Source of the DNA: JADCRZ01 sp037718865
GTDB taxonomy: Bacteria; Bacteroidota; Bacteroidia; Chitinophagales; Chitinophagaceae
Length of the DNA: 64,000 nucleotides
NCBI GenBank assembly: GCA_037718865.1
Contig: JBBJMP010000001.1
Span: 124,001 to 188,000, forward strand
Reading direction: 5' to 3'
Shown: one piece after another, positions 52,580-61,534 of the stretch
Numbering within the stretch: the first letter of the stretch is position 1
Layout: each line of letters begins with the position of its first letter
Position numbers and translations under genes: made by a program
The notes under the pieces: generated by a model
Database searches by the model: none
Seen by the model: only the letters and a program-made list of their open reading frames with translations
Told to the model about the DNA's origin: nothing

Positions 52580-53386
52580 ATGTTACAATTATTAAGAATA
52601 GAATGGTTAAAAGTAAAAAACTACAGAACCTTCTGGATCCTGTTGCTGATTACCCTTGTCAGTGTACCGGCGTTTAATTATGTTATCTATGATCTCCTGG
52701 ATAACAGCTTCCCCAAAATACAGGGGAAAAGTATTTTAGGAAGCCCATTCGGTTTCCCGGATGTATGGCAGACCGTAAGCTGGAATTCAAGTTTATTGTT
52801 GTTGATTCCGGCAGTTCTCATCATTACCCTAACCACCAATGAGTTTACCTATAAAACACACCGTCAGAACATCATAGACGGCTGGAGCAGAAATCAATTC
52901 ATTAATGTAAAATTATTCCAGGTCTTATTACTATCGATCATTCTGACAGGAATTGTATTTGCAACAAGTATAGGCTTCGGATACCTGGCCAATAAACCAC
53001 AGACGGGATTATCTATCTGGCAGGATGTTCGTTTTACCGGATTCTATTTCGTCGAAATGATCTCTTATTCGCTGATCGCTTTTTTGATCAGTATGTTCAT
53101 TAAAAGAGCTGGCCTGGCCATGGGCATATTCTTCATTTATATGATCATTGAGCAGTTAATTGTAGTTATTTTAAGGAACAAGTATAAACAGCAGTCTGAA
53201 GACTTTTTCCCCCACGAAGTAACTGATATGCTCATCCCTCAACCCTATGCGCAAAAAATATTGTACAATGCAGACAAAGTAAAGCTGTGGGAAGATAAGC
53301 TGATCATTTATTTAACTATTGCGGCCCTTTATGTGTTCGTATATTGCATAATTACTAACTGGAGATTTAGAAAAAGTGATTTGTAA
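52580..53386 (+). CDS. ABC-2 type permease
   Basis: 268-aa membrane protein with six helices (about 18-40, 68-93, 112-138, 148-170, 175-197 and 238-258). The start MLQLLRIEWLKVKNYRTFWILL is the standard ABC-2 permease N-terminus, and NEFTYKTHRQNIIDGWSR is the coupling motif seen in lantibiotic-immunity-like permeases. Pairs with the ATPase upstream. A small secreted protein gene starts ten bases downstream and may be co-transcribed. Confidence 0.85.
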   Translation: MLQLLRIEWLKVKNYRTFWILLLITLVSVPAFNYVIYDLLDNSFPKIQGKSILGSPFGFPDVWQTVSWNSSLLLLIPAVLIITLTTNEFTYKTHRQNIIDGWSRNQFINVKLFQVLLLSIILTGIVFATSIGFGYLANKPQTGLSIWQDVRFTGFYFVEMISYSLIAFLISMFIKRAGLAMGIFFIYMIIEQLIVVILRNKYKQQSEDFFPHEVTDMLIPQPYAQKILYNADKVKLWEDKLIIYLTIAALYVFVYCIITNWRFRKSDL

Positions 53387-53396
53387 ATAGAATGGC

Positions 53397-53918
53397 ATGA
53401 AAATAAAACCTTTCCTTCTTATATGGATAGTGCTTATCTGTGGTTCTTGTTTTGCACAAAACCAGAACAGTATTATTAAAACGCAGGCTATGGAAATGGC
53501 AAAGGCACTGCTTAAGAAAGATTTCCCCACATTCAGTAAGTTCATGCATCCTCACGTGATTACCATGGCAGGTGGAAGAGACAAGATGCTTGAACGGATG
53601 GATACCATGAACGCGGTTGCCAAACAATTCGGGGCAGAGATTAAAAAGGTTTTAATCGGCAACCCGGGCCCAATTATAAAGTATAAAAAAGAGTTTCAGG
53701 TAACCTTACCTCAAACTACTGAAATGAAAACCGGATTTGGAAACCTTACGCTGGAAACTACGCTCATTGCTATTTCAAAAGATCGCGGGAAGAGCTGGTA
53801 CTTCATAGACACATCCGTTTATAATGTGGAAGATCTTAAGAAAGCATTGCCTGAGTTGAGCCCCAGCCTTGTTATTCCTCCGGCAAAGCCTCCCAAATTT
53901 ACTCCTAATCAGGATTAA
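53397..53918 (+). CDS. Small secreted protein of unknown function
   Basis: 173-aa protein with a signal peptide (about 1-20, CGSCFA). The mature part has a helix (MAKALLKKDFPTFSKFMHP) followed by beta strands (TTLIAISKDRGKSWYFIDTS), compatible with an NTF2-like fold, and a proline-rich end (PPAKPPKFTP). I recognise no precise family. It follows an ABC-2 permease gene by ten bases, so it may be expressed with the exporter, but no functional link is evident. Confidence 0.72.
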   Translation: MKIKPFLLIWIVLICGSCFAQNQNSIIKTQAMEMAKALLKKDFPTFSKFMHPHVITMAGGRDKMLERMDTMNAVAKQFGAEIKKVLIGNPGPIIKYKKEFQVTLPQTTEMKTGFGNLTLETTLIAISKDRGKSWYFIDTSVYNVEDLKKALPELSPSLVIPPAKPPKFTPNQD

Positions 53919-53996
53919 GCTTTCACTATAAATATTCTATCAACGGTAGTTGATTCTTTGCATAATGTATTAATTTCAGCTAATAAATTTTTCTTC

Positions 53997-54333
53997 ATGA
54001 AAATTCTACGGTTGATTGTGCCCGTGTGCCTTATGGCCACAACCCTTTTTGCCCAACCCCGGATGCCAAAGAATTATTATTGGCAAAAACTGGATAGCAC
54101 TGGCTACTAACGAAGTATTGCACAATGACTGGAGGCGGGCCATTTCATTAAACGATGACCTCAGGAAGTTGAAGGCATCCGACGTAAACAACGTTTTCAG
54201 AAAATATTTTACTAATCTTACCTGGGTGTATCAGGGAGATCCGGGGAAGGTTGACGCTGCCTTATACACGAAAACAACGCTTGTAAATCCGAAACGCCCT
54301 CAATCAAAGCTTGATCAAAAAAAGAAAAACTGA
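53997..54333 (+). pseudogene. M16 family metallopeptidase relic with internal deletion
   Basis: From the ATG at 53997 a signal peptide (MKILRLIVPVCLMATTLFAQ) and a short YYWQKLDSTGY mature start read into a stop. In another frame, from about 54096 to 54333, comes TNEVLHNDWRRAISLNDDL, then VNNVFRKYFTNLTWVYQGDP, which matches the C-terminal end of M16 zinc peptidases. The HxxEH catalytic core and several hundred codons between them are missing. I infer an internal deletion joined out of frame. The reading frame at 54016 that includes the C-terminus is not a functional gene. Confidence 0.65.
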
Positions 54334-54353
54334 ATGTCAAATATGCCAGGTTT

Positions 54354-55301
54354 TCAGACTGTCTGAGGCTTCCGGAGAAGATCGTTTACTGCACTTTCTA
54401 TTGATGGGAATACAAAGTTAAAGCCTGCTATCCGTATCTTTTCACAACTCACGGTAGTACTTCTTAATACTTCGATGCTCATCCCGCCCAGTATAAATTT
54501 CAAAGCAAACGAAGGCACGTGCAGGGGAAGGCAAAAATTTCCTTTGAGGGTTTTTGCAATTTGAAGGATAAGCGCTTTATTATTAACCGGTTTGGGAGCC
54601 ACAGCATTGTATGGTCCAAATAAAGATTCATTCTCGATAGCGTCAACATACATGCGGCAAAGGTCATCAATATGAATCCAGCTTATTACCTGTTTGCCAT
54701 TACCCAGAATGCCGGCAACACCAAACCGTACGGGCTTGATAAATTCTGCAAAAGCGCCTCCCATTTTGCTTAATACGATGCCGGTACGCATCTTGACCAG
54801 CCGCTTACCCAATAAGGTGACCGGCTGAATGCTTTCTTCCCACAATTTGCAGGTTTCGCCCATAAATCCGAAATCCGGCGGGTCTGTTTCAACATAAGGC
54901 CGGTCATTGGGAATTTCAGGATCTTCACTGTACCAGCCGATGGCAGAGGCACTAACAACGGCCTTTACGCGATTGGGCATTTCTTTCAATGCTTTTACAA
55001 GTAAAGCGCTTCCGCTGGTACGGCTTTGCCTGATTTCCTTTTTTCGCTTTTCGTTCCAGCGCTTGTCGGCAACTCCTTCACCGGCTAAATGCACGATATA
55101 GTCGGCCTTTCCCAGGGCATCTGCATCAATAGTTTGGGCGTCAATGTCCCATTGCGAATAAGTAATGTTTGCAGGAGAAGAAAGCTGCATGGCCCTGGGA
55201 TTCCTGGTCAGAATTATGACAGAATACCCCTTTTCCGTTAATAGCCCACTTAATGCTTTTCCAACCAATCCTGTACCGCCGGTTATAAGTACTGTCGCCA
55301 T
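54354..55301 (-). CDS. TIGR01777 family epimerase (YfcH/SDR39U-like)
   Basis: 315-aa atypical short-chain dehydrogenase. The N-terminal NADP motif is GGTGLVGKAL (8-17); VHLAGEGVADKRW and SASAIGWYS are the family blocks, followed by the fold's C-terminal DUF1731-like end (GGMSIEVLRSTTVSCEKI). The catalytic Tyr is in IGWYS. Homologues are annotated as SulA-like cell division inhibitors or nucleoside-diphosphate-sugar epimerases, without firm biochemical evidence. It converges on the M16 relic. Confidence 0.88.
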   Translation of the reverse strand: MATVLITGGTGLVGKALSGLLTEKGYSVIILTRNPRAMQLSSPANITYSQWDIDAQTIDADALGKADYIVHLAGEGVADKRWNEKRKKEIRQSRTSGSALLVKALKEMPNRVKAVVSASAIGWYSEDPEIPNDRPYVETDPPDFGFMGETCKLWEESIQPVTLLGKRLVKMRTGIVLSKMGGAFAEFIKPVRFGVAGILGNGKQVISWIHIDDLCRMYVDAIENESLFGPYNAVAPKPVNNKALILQIAKTLKGNFCLPLHVPSFALKFILGGMSIEVLRSTTVSCEKIRIAGFNFVFPSIESAVNDLLRKPQTV

Positions 55302-55341
55302 GCGCTTTGATTTGATACGGAAAGTTAAAAGATATTAACGA

Positions 55342-55465
55342 AAATGTGCAAATGCGCAAATGTGCGAATTCTTAATTATAAAATTAATAATCATAAAGGT
55401 TTCTATTATATAATAATAAGACTAAACGTCTTTACCACCTTTCACATTTGCACATTTGCACATCT
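55342..55465. repeat. Mirrored TGTGCAAATG-type intergenic repeat, second copy
   Basis: AAATGTGCAAATGCGC followed by AAATGTG (55342-55364) is mirrored at 55443-55465 with one mismatch in 23 bases, around a 78-base AT-rich loop. The same TGTGCAAATG word builds the repeat at 7158-7267. It lies directly after the ftsZ stop and upstream of the TIGR01777 gene start, so it probably ends the cell-division transcript. Confidence 0.7.
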
Positions 55466-55470
55466 GTATA

Positions 55471-57441
55471 TTAGTCAGGCTTTTTCCCATCCAGGAAGGT
55501 ATTAATCGTGCTGATCTGTGATTTATTATTGTCGTCCGGTTTCACGGTATAACTGCTGTAAAAATTTTCAACGTTATTCACCGTATTGTACAACTCAAGG
55601 TTTCGCCGTATGTATGCAGGAACGTTCTCGAATTCGTTAGTGGCATCCGTTCCATTAATATTAAATGACAGGTTACGTAATTTCTGGATGCGATCCATTG
55701 CCCGCCGACGCTGTTCTTCTGTTTCTTCAGTAAAAGTATTTTCCTCCGGTGCAGGGATCTGGCTTTCTGCCTCGGGTTGCGATTCAGGTTCTTCTACAAC
55801 TGAAACATCTTCGCGCACAACCAGTTTCATTTCAAAAACGGATTCTTCTTCTTCCTCCTGAAACAACGTTGGCTTGTGCGGGGTTATTCCTTTATTAGCG
55901 GCCGGCGGCGGCGGAACTGGCAGCTCAGTGGGAGAAGCTGCGTAAATATTTGAAGGCTTGGCAAGATACCCTCCAGATACGGCGGATGAAGGAGAACTGT
56001 TCTGCTGAATTAGCTTTTCCTTTTCAGGAACGGGCTGAGGCTGTTCACTCCGTGATAAATGCTGTTTAGCGTCATGAGCAGGTTCCATCATCAACTGCTG
56101 AGATAAAAATATAGCGGAATCATTCCGTTCGTCTGCTGGCTGAGAATACACCAGATCAAATTTTTCTATTTTATTATCTTTCTCAACGGGTGGGTTACGC
56201 CTGGGTTCATGCGCATAGATAACAACAGGCGGCTTTGGCCTCTCAGGCTCTACTTCCACCATTTTCGGCATTAAGGCGTGTTCAGGTGCTTTTATTTCTT
56301 CTTTGGCCACGGGATGTTGTCTGAGGCGCTCGGGAGCAACCTCCTTCTTTTCTTCCAATGGCATAACCAGCTGCTTAAAACTGCCCTGGTCTTCCATAGG
56401 CATGTTCAACGTTATAAAAACTTTTTCTTCTTTCTTTGGTTCTTGAAGCTTTTCTTCTTTCTTGTAAAAAGGGGTTTTGTGTTCGAAGCCAGTTGCTATT
56501 AAGGTAATGCCGATCTTTTTCTCCAGGTTGTTGTCATATCCAAGTCCTAAAATAACATCAGTATCGTCTCCGGCATGGCTTAACAGGTAATTCTGAATAA
56601 TTTCCACTTCGTCCATGGTAAACTCATGATCGCCTTCTGCAGAATTGATGTTTATCAGTATCCATTTTGCTCCACGGATATCATTGTCGTTAAGCAGTGG
56701 AGAATTCAATGCTTCCTCAATGGCTTTGTGAGCCCGGTTATCACCTTCGGCCATGGCATTACCCAGTATCGCCACGCCTCCGTCGCGCATCACCGTACAA
56801 ACATCCGCAAAGTCAACGTTGATCTGGCCGGTACTATTGATTACATCGGTTATGCATTTCGCGGCTGTTGCCAGCACATTATCTGCTTTTCCAAATGCGT
56901 CTTTCATTTTCAGGTTACCGTACTGATGACGAAGCTTGTCATTACTGATCACCAGCAGGGTATCTACATATTGCTTTAACTGATTAATACCTTCTTCAGC
57001 CTGTTGCTGCCGCTTTTTTCCTTCGTAGGCGAAGGGTGTGGTTACTATACCAACGGTAAGTACATCCAGGTCTTTACAGATTTTCGCAATGATCGGTGCA
57101 CCGCCCGTACCTGTTCCACCGCCCATTCCGGCCGTGATGAATGCCATCTTAGTATTTACTTCCAGTATACGTTTGATCTCTTCAAGGCTTTCCTCAGTAG
57201 CCTGCTTGCCGATTTCGGGATTAGCTCCTGCTCCCAGTCCCTGCGTTAAATGAGGCCCCAGCTGTATCTTGTTAGGCACATTACTTTGTGCTATTGCCTG
57301 TGCATCTGTGTTACAAATAATAAAGTTTACGTTATCAATATTTTGATTGAACATGTGGTTTACCGCATTGCTTCCTCCACCACCGACACCTATCACTTTA
57401 AGGATAGACGATTTTTCTTTCGGCAGATCAAACTGTATCAT
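55471..57441 (-). CDS. ftsZ: Cell division protein FtsZ with long C-terminal extension
   Basis: 656-aa tubulin-like GTPase forming the division ring. The GTPase core (about 1-330) holds GGGGSNAV (20-27), the tubulin signature GMGGGTGTGGAP and the T7-type loop NVDFADV. The roughly 320-residue tail is rich in Pro, Glu and Lys and ends with PAYIRRNLELYN and TINTFLDGKKPD, a conserved end in Bacteroidota. Such long tails are normal in this phylum. It is last in the dcw cluster, 123 bases after ftsA. Confidence 0.96.
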   Translation of the reverse strand: MIQFDLPKEKSSILKVIGVGGGGSNAVNHMFNQNIDNVNFIICNTDAQAIAQSNVPNKIQLGPHLTQGLGAGANPEIGKQATEESLEEIKRILEVNTKMAFITAGMGGGTGTGGAPIIAKICKDLDVLTVGIVTTPFAYEGKKRQQQAEEGINQLKQYVDTLLVISNDKLRHQYGNLKMKDAFGKADNVLATAAKCITDVINSTGQINVDFADVCTVMRDGGVAILGNAMAEGDNRAHKAIEEALNSPLLNDNDIRGAKWILININSAEGDHEFTMDEVEIIQNYLLSHAGDDTDVILGLGYDNNLEKKIGITLIATGFEHKTPFYKKEEKLQEPKKEEKVFITLNMPMEDQGSFKQLVMPLEEKKEVAPERLRQHPVAKEEIKAPEHALMPKMVEVEPERPKPPVVIYAHEPRRNPPVEKDNKIEKFDLVYSQPADERNDSAIFLSQQLMMEPAHDAKQHLSRSEQPQPVPEKEKLIQQNSSPSSAVSGGYLAKPSNIYAASPTELPVPPPPAANKGITPHKPTLFQEEEEESVFEMKLVVREDVSVVEEPESQPEAESQIPAPEENTFTEETEEQRRRAMDRIQKLRNLSFNINGTDATNEFENVPAYIRRNLELYNTVNNVENFYSSYTVKPDDNNKSQISTINTFLDGKKPD

Positions 57442-57540
57442 AGTTTTCTAATTTTTTAAGCTTCCTGCATCCTTGCCGGTAGAGCAAAGGACAGTTGAGA
57501 AGCAAATGAATGAAATGGGTTAATAGTTGTTTTAAATGAT

Positions 57541-57558
57541 TTCCTGCCTTTGCAGGAA
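57541..57558. promoter_or_regulatory. Small hairpin between ftsA and ftsZ
   Basis: TTCCTGC at 57541-57547 and GCAGGAA at 57552-57558 form a 7-bp stem with a 4-base loop directly after the ftsA stop. A second TTCCTGC lies near 57465. There is no strong T run on the minus strand, so it may be an attenuator or RNA-processing site setting the FtsA/FtsZ ratio rather than a full terminator. Confidence 0.4.
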
Positions 57559-57564
57559 GCAATT

Positions 57565-58938
57565 CTATAAATGATGATCTTCCTCTTCTTTAAACATATC
57601 AATGATTCCATCTTTGAACTTTCCCCAAAAGTCTTTAAGTCCTTTTCTGTTCCTGATCTTTTCCTGGCTGATCTTTTGTTCTGCGGTAACCGCCTTTTCC
57701 ATTTCCTCCGCCTTCTTGAGGTTTTCCGGTATGTCTACTTTACGGAACGTATTGGCAAATAACTTCCGGTTATGCTCATAATCACTGTATCCTTTTAATA
57801 TCAAGCCGATGCAGGTGGAGTATGTTGGCTTGGCAAGTTCTTCAATGTGCCCCCCGGACAGATGTTCGTTCGGGTAACCTATCCTGGCGTTCAGGCCTGT
57901 CGCGAATTCTGTCAGCTGAATCAGGTGTTTTAACTGAGAACCACCACCTGTCAATATGATGCCGCCATTCAACATTCGATTGTCCAGTCCAACCTGCTTT
58001 AGGTGGTAGGACACAAAATCCATAATTTCGGCCATACGTGCCTGTATGATGTTGGCCAGGTTTTTTTGGCTGATTTCTTTTACGGGCATACCGCGTAAGC
58101 CCGGTATGGAAATGATGTGGTTTGCTTTCGCTTCGTTTATCAATGCAGAACCAAACTGAACCTTCATCTGCTCGGCTTGTGTTTTCAACACACCCAAACC
58201 GGATTTAATGTCATTGGTGATATTTTCACCGCCGAAGGGAATTACGGCCGTATGTTTTAAAATGCCTTCATAGAAAACGGCCAGATCCGTAGTGCCTCCG
58301 CCTATGTCTACAATGGCCACACCGGCTTCCATATCTTCATTACCCATAACGGCGCTGGCAGAAGCAAGTGGCTGTAGTACCAGGTCTTTTGTGCTCAAAC
58401 CGCTTTTTTCTACTGCACGGTTAATGTTCCGTATGGCATTTTTATCACCGGTTATGATGTGAAAGTTTGCTCCCACCTTTACACCACCATATCCTATGGG
58501 ATTAGGTATATTCTGGAAATTATCCACCGTAAATTCCTGCGGAATAACATCGATAATCTGATCGCCGGCAGGAATGTAGGTTTTAAACTGATCGGCAATC
58601 AACTGATCGATCTCGCGTTGTGTTATTTCTTCGTTGTTATCGTGCCGCACAATGTCACCCCTGGTCTGAAGACTTTTAATGTGATGCCCTGCAATGCCTA
58701 CGTACACTTCGTTGATCTCCAGGTTAGGATTGGAAGAATAGCAATTCTCCAATGCAACACGTATGGCTTTGATGGTTTCGTCGATATTCAGCACCTGGCC
58801 GTGCTTAACACCATTGGAGTTGGCACGGCCAAATCCAAGGATATCCAGTTTGCCATATTCATTTTTACGACCCGCTATGGCAGCTATCTTTGTAGTGCCA
58901 ATATCAAGTCCTACAATAATGGGCTGTTCACTGTTCAT
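57565..58938 (-). CDS. ftsA: Cell division protein FtsA
   Basis: 457-aa actin-like ATPase that anchors FtsZ to the membrane. Phosphate loops are GLDIGTTKIAAI (10-21) and VDIGGGTTDLAV; the SHS2/1C subdomain lies about 85-165. The C-terminal about 50 residues are Lys/Glu-rich and end in a short amphipathic helix (FWGKFKDGIIDMFKEE) that binds the membrane. It lies between ftsQ and ftsZ as in most dcw clusters. Confidence 0.95.
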   Translation of the reverse strand: MNSEQPIIVGLDIGTTKIAAIAGRKNEYGKLDILGFGRANSNGVKHGQVLNIDETIKAIRVALENCYSSNPNLEINEVYVGIAGHHIKSLQTRGDIVRHDNNEEITQREIDQLIADQFKTYIPAGDQIIDVIPQEFTVDNFQNIPNPIGYGGVKVGANFHIITGDKNAIRNINRAVEKSGLSTKDLVLQPLASASAVMGNEDMEAGVAIVDIGGGTTDLAVFYEGILKHTAVIPFGGENITNDIKSGLGVLKTQAEQMKVQFGSALINEAKANHIISIPGLRGMPVKEISQKNLANIIQARMAEIMDFVSYHLKQVGLDNRMLNGGIILTGGGSQLKHLIQLTEFATGLNARIGYPNEHLSGGHIEELAKPTYSTCIGLILKGYSDYEHNRKLFANTFRKVDIPENLKKAEEMEKAVTAEQKISQEKIRNRKGLKDFWGKFKDGIIDMFKEEEDHHL

Positions 58939-59012
58939 AATTTGTTTTGTTTAAGTTGTTATGTTTTCATAATTCGGTTTACAACAAATCGGCGGCCTTA
59001 TCCTTAAACCTT

Positions 59013-60068
59013 CTATCTATCATTCCCTTTCTGCATGACCGCTTTCGGTCTTGATTCTTTACCCGGTGTTTTTGAGCCTGGCTTCATTTTCACTTTCACA
59101 GGCCTATTCGCTTTGGGCCGGTTATAAGTCATGCCTGACCTGGCTCCTTTTATTGTATTCAAGGAAGAATCGGCTGTCGCGGACCTGCTTTCATCAGATA
59201 CAAACAGGGAATCGCCTGCCATCCGTTTTGCTTCCTGGATCATCTTTTGCATATTTTTTAAGGCCTGAATAGAATCTACCCTCGTCACCATTCCTTTCTT
59301 TGTTCCAATTACCTGGTTATCGTACTGAACGTTTACGCGGCTGTACTTGTCAAAGCCGGTCTGGCTTAACACTTGTTTATAAAACAGGAACAGCCTGGTG
59401 AATTTGGCTTCATAATTTTCGCCGTTTCCAAAATCTATAATATGACGGCCGACAGTTGGCACCAGTTCAAAAGTCCGCGAGCCGGTGATATCGATCTGCG
59501 CTATCTGGGCCATCCAGAATTTGTCTTTTACAATAAATCTGCTTATCCTTTTAATATGTTCTATCAGCATGCTGTCCTCATGATTGACGTGCCTTTTATT
59601 GAAAGGAAAGCCGGTGAATACAGGCAACCGGATACTCGTTTTGTTACTTAACGGAAGTTGCTTCCCGGTGCTGTCCATATAAAATGAACTGCCCACGGCA
59701 GTGAAGATCCTGGCCACAGGTTCCCTTTCTTCCACGTGTGCGTGAAGCACCCGGTTATTATCAAAGAACAATTCCGCATCCTTTACCCATACTCTTTTTT
59801 CCAGCCTGCTTTCCAGCAGTTGCAGGTTAATGCCGGCGATAGCCATTCCGCGAGGATCCTTTTCCCCGTTGTAGGATATAATGTTCAGGATATCCTGTTC
59901 ATCCAGAAAAAGGATTTCCTTAGGGCGTGAAATAACTATTTTCACCGCTTTACAAACCTTGTGATTTTTTACCCTAATAGCTGCTATCAACAACATGAGT
60001 ACGCCGGCACCCAGCATCAGCCAGACCGACATCAAAAGCCCCTTTCTTATTTTTTTCTTAAGGTCCAT
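59013..60068 (-). CDS. ftsQ: Cell division protein FtsQ
   Basis: 351-aa bitopic protein: short basic cytoplasmic start (DLKKKIRKGLL), a membrane helix (about 12-30), then a periplasmic POTRA-like domain (ISRPKEILFLDEQDILNII) and the FtsQ beta domain (VKDAELFFDNNRVLHAHVEEREP). It links early and late divisome proteins. The C-terminal 50 residues are a basic, proline- and lysine-rich tail (RPVKVKMKPGSKTP). Identification rests on position between murC and ftsA plus topology, since the family diverges fast. Confidence 0.88.
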   Translation of the reverse strand: MDLKKKIRKGLLMSVWLMLGAGVLMLLIAAIRVKNHKVCKAVKIVISRPKEILFLDEQDILNIISYNGEKDPRGMAIAGINLQLLESRLEKRVWVKDAELFFDNNRVLHAHVEEREPVARIFTAVGSSFYMDSTGKQLPLSNKTSIRLPVFTGFPFNKRHVNHEDSMLIEHIKRISRFIVKDKFWMAQIAQIDITGSRTFELVPTVGRHIIDFGNGENYEAKFTRLFLFYKQVLSQTGFDKYSRVNVQYDNQVIGTKKGMVTRVDSIQALKNMQKMIQEAKRMAGDSLFVSDESRSATADSSLNTIKGARSGMTYNRPKANRPVKVKMKPGSKTPGKESRPKAVMQKGNDR

Positions 60069-60081
60069 TTTTTAATCAGCG

Positions 60082-61500
60082 CTACTGAACATCATTTATA
60101 TGTTCATTCTGCTGAATGATCTTTTTTAACGGTTCTACCAATTGGTCAATATCGCCGGCACCGGCTGTTATCAGCAACTCCCCATACTCCTGGTTTGCCC
60201 GTGTTAAGAAACGGTTTTGCAAAAAAGGCAATAATTCTTCTTTTGTGATCACGTGCACATGTTTGTTCTGCATTCTTTCTGCAATAGTATTACTGCTTAT
60301 ACCTTCTATAGGTAGTTCTCTTGCCGGGTAAACAGGCAGGAGGATCACCGTATCAGCAAGGTCAAGGCTTTCTGCAAAGGCTGAAGCAAGGTCTCGGGTT
60401 CTTGTAAATAAATGAGGTTGAAACACTACAGTACAGGTTCTTTGTTTAAATAATGTTCTGGCACCCGTTATCAGGGCCTTTAGTTCTTCCGGGTGGTGTG
60501 CATAGTCGTCGATATAGATGATTCCCTCCTTATCGGTTCCTGTTTTTACGATATATTCAAATCTCCTTTTCACACCTGCAAAGGCTTCAACTGCAGCCTT
60601 TATCTTATCGCCCGAAATTCCCAACCGGTGTGCAACGGTTATTGCTGCAACAACATTTTCTACGTTATGCATGCCGCCCATATTCAGCACTACCCGGTCA
60701 AGTATACTGCCCTTCAACATTACGTTAAAAACATAGCTGCCACTCATTATCTGTATGTTGGAGGCATTCACGTCAGCAGCTTCATTTTGCAGGCTGTAGG
60801 TTAACAGTTCATCTGCCTTCATTTCCCTGCCGCGTTTTAATCCAAAGATGGTCAGCAACATTCCGCCTTGTTTTACTTTTTTGCTAAAATCAATAAAGGC
60901 CTGCTGCAGTGTCTGTTCGGTTCCATAGATATCCAGGTGATCGGGGTCCATAGAGCTGATTATGGCTATGTCAGGATTGAGTCGCAGAAAACTCCGGTCA
61001 TACTCGTCTGCTTCTATCACACATACATTGTTGGGATCACTCCAGAAGTTGGTATTGTAGTTAGTGGCGATACCACCCAGGAATGCGTTGCATCCGAATC
61101 CGCTGTGACGGAGGATGTGTGCGATCATTGCCGTTATAGTCGTTTTGCCATGAGTACCGGCCACGCAGATATTAAAACTGCTTTTACTTATCAGTTCCAG
61201 CACCTCGCTTCTTTTCAGCACCTGGTATCCATTCTGCCGGTAATAAAGCAGTGCTGCATGCGCGGCAGGCACAGCCGGAGTAAACACCACCAATTGAACA
61301 TCCTTAGGAATCAGCCCGACATGCTCTTCATGAATGATGTTTATTCCGCTTTGTTCCAGGGTTTTTGTTAACTGGGTAGGTGTTTTGTCATAGCCACTTA
61401 CTTCTATACCCCTTGCATGAAAGTACCTTGCTATCGCACTCATTCCAATACCCCCGATACCAATGAAATAAACCTTTTTTATGTTTTCAATCTGTATCAA
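60082..61500 (-). CDS. murC: UDP-N-acetylmuramate-L-alanine ligase
   Basis: 472-aa Mur ligase adding L-alanine to UDP-MurNAc in the first step of the peptidoglycan stem peptide. N-terminal UDP-binding motif GIGGIGMSAIA, the ATP loop GTHGKTT (115-121), the IEADEYDRSFL metal-binding segment and the C-terminal DDYAHHPEELKA are all present. Start ATG at 61500. Thirteen bases separate it from ftsQ; there is no murB or ddl between them, as is usual in Bacteroidota. Confidence 0.96.
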   Translation of the reverse strand: MIQIENIKKVYFIGIGGIGMSAIARYFHARGIEVSGYDKTPTQLTKTLEQSGINIIHEEHVGLIPKDVQLVVFTPAVPAAHAALLYYRQNGYQVLKRSEVLELISKSSFNICVAGTHGKTTITAMIAHILRHSGFGCNAFLGGIATNYNTNFWSDPNNVCVIEADEYDRSFLRLNPDIAIISSMDPDHLDIYGTEQTLQQAFIDFSKKVKQGGMLLTIFGLKRGREMKADELLTYSLQNEAADVNASNIQIMSGSYVFNVMLKGSILDRVVLNMGGMHNVENVVAAITVAHRLGISGDKIKAAVEAFAGVKRRFEYIVKTGTDKEGIIYIDDYAHHPEELKALITGARTLFKQRTCTVVFQPHLFTRTRDLASAFAESLDLADTVILLPVYPARELPIEGISSNTIAERMQNKHVHVITKEELLPFLQNRFLTRANQEYGELLITAGAGDIDQLVEPLKKIIQQNEHINDVQ

Positions 61501-61534
61501 TCTATGTAACGTTAATGGATATTCGTTTAAGTAA

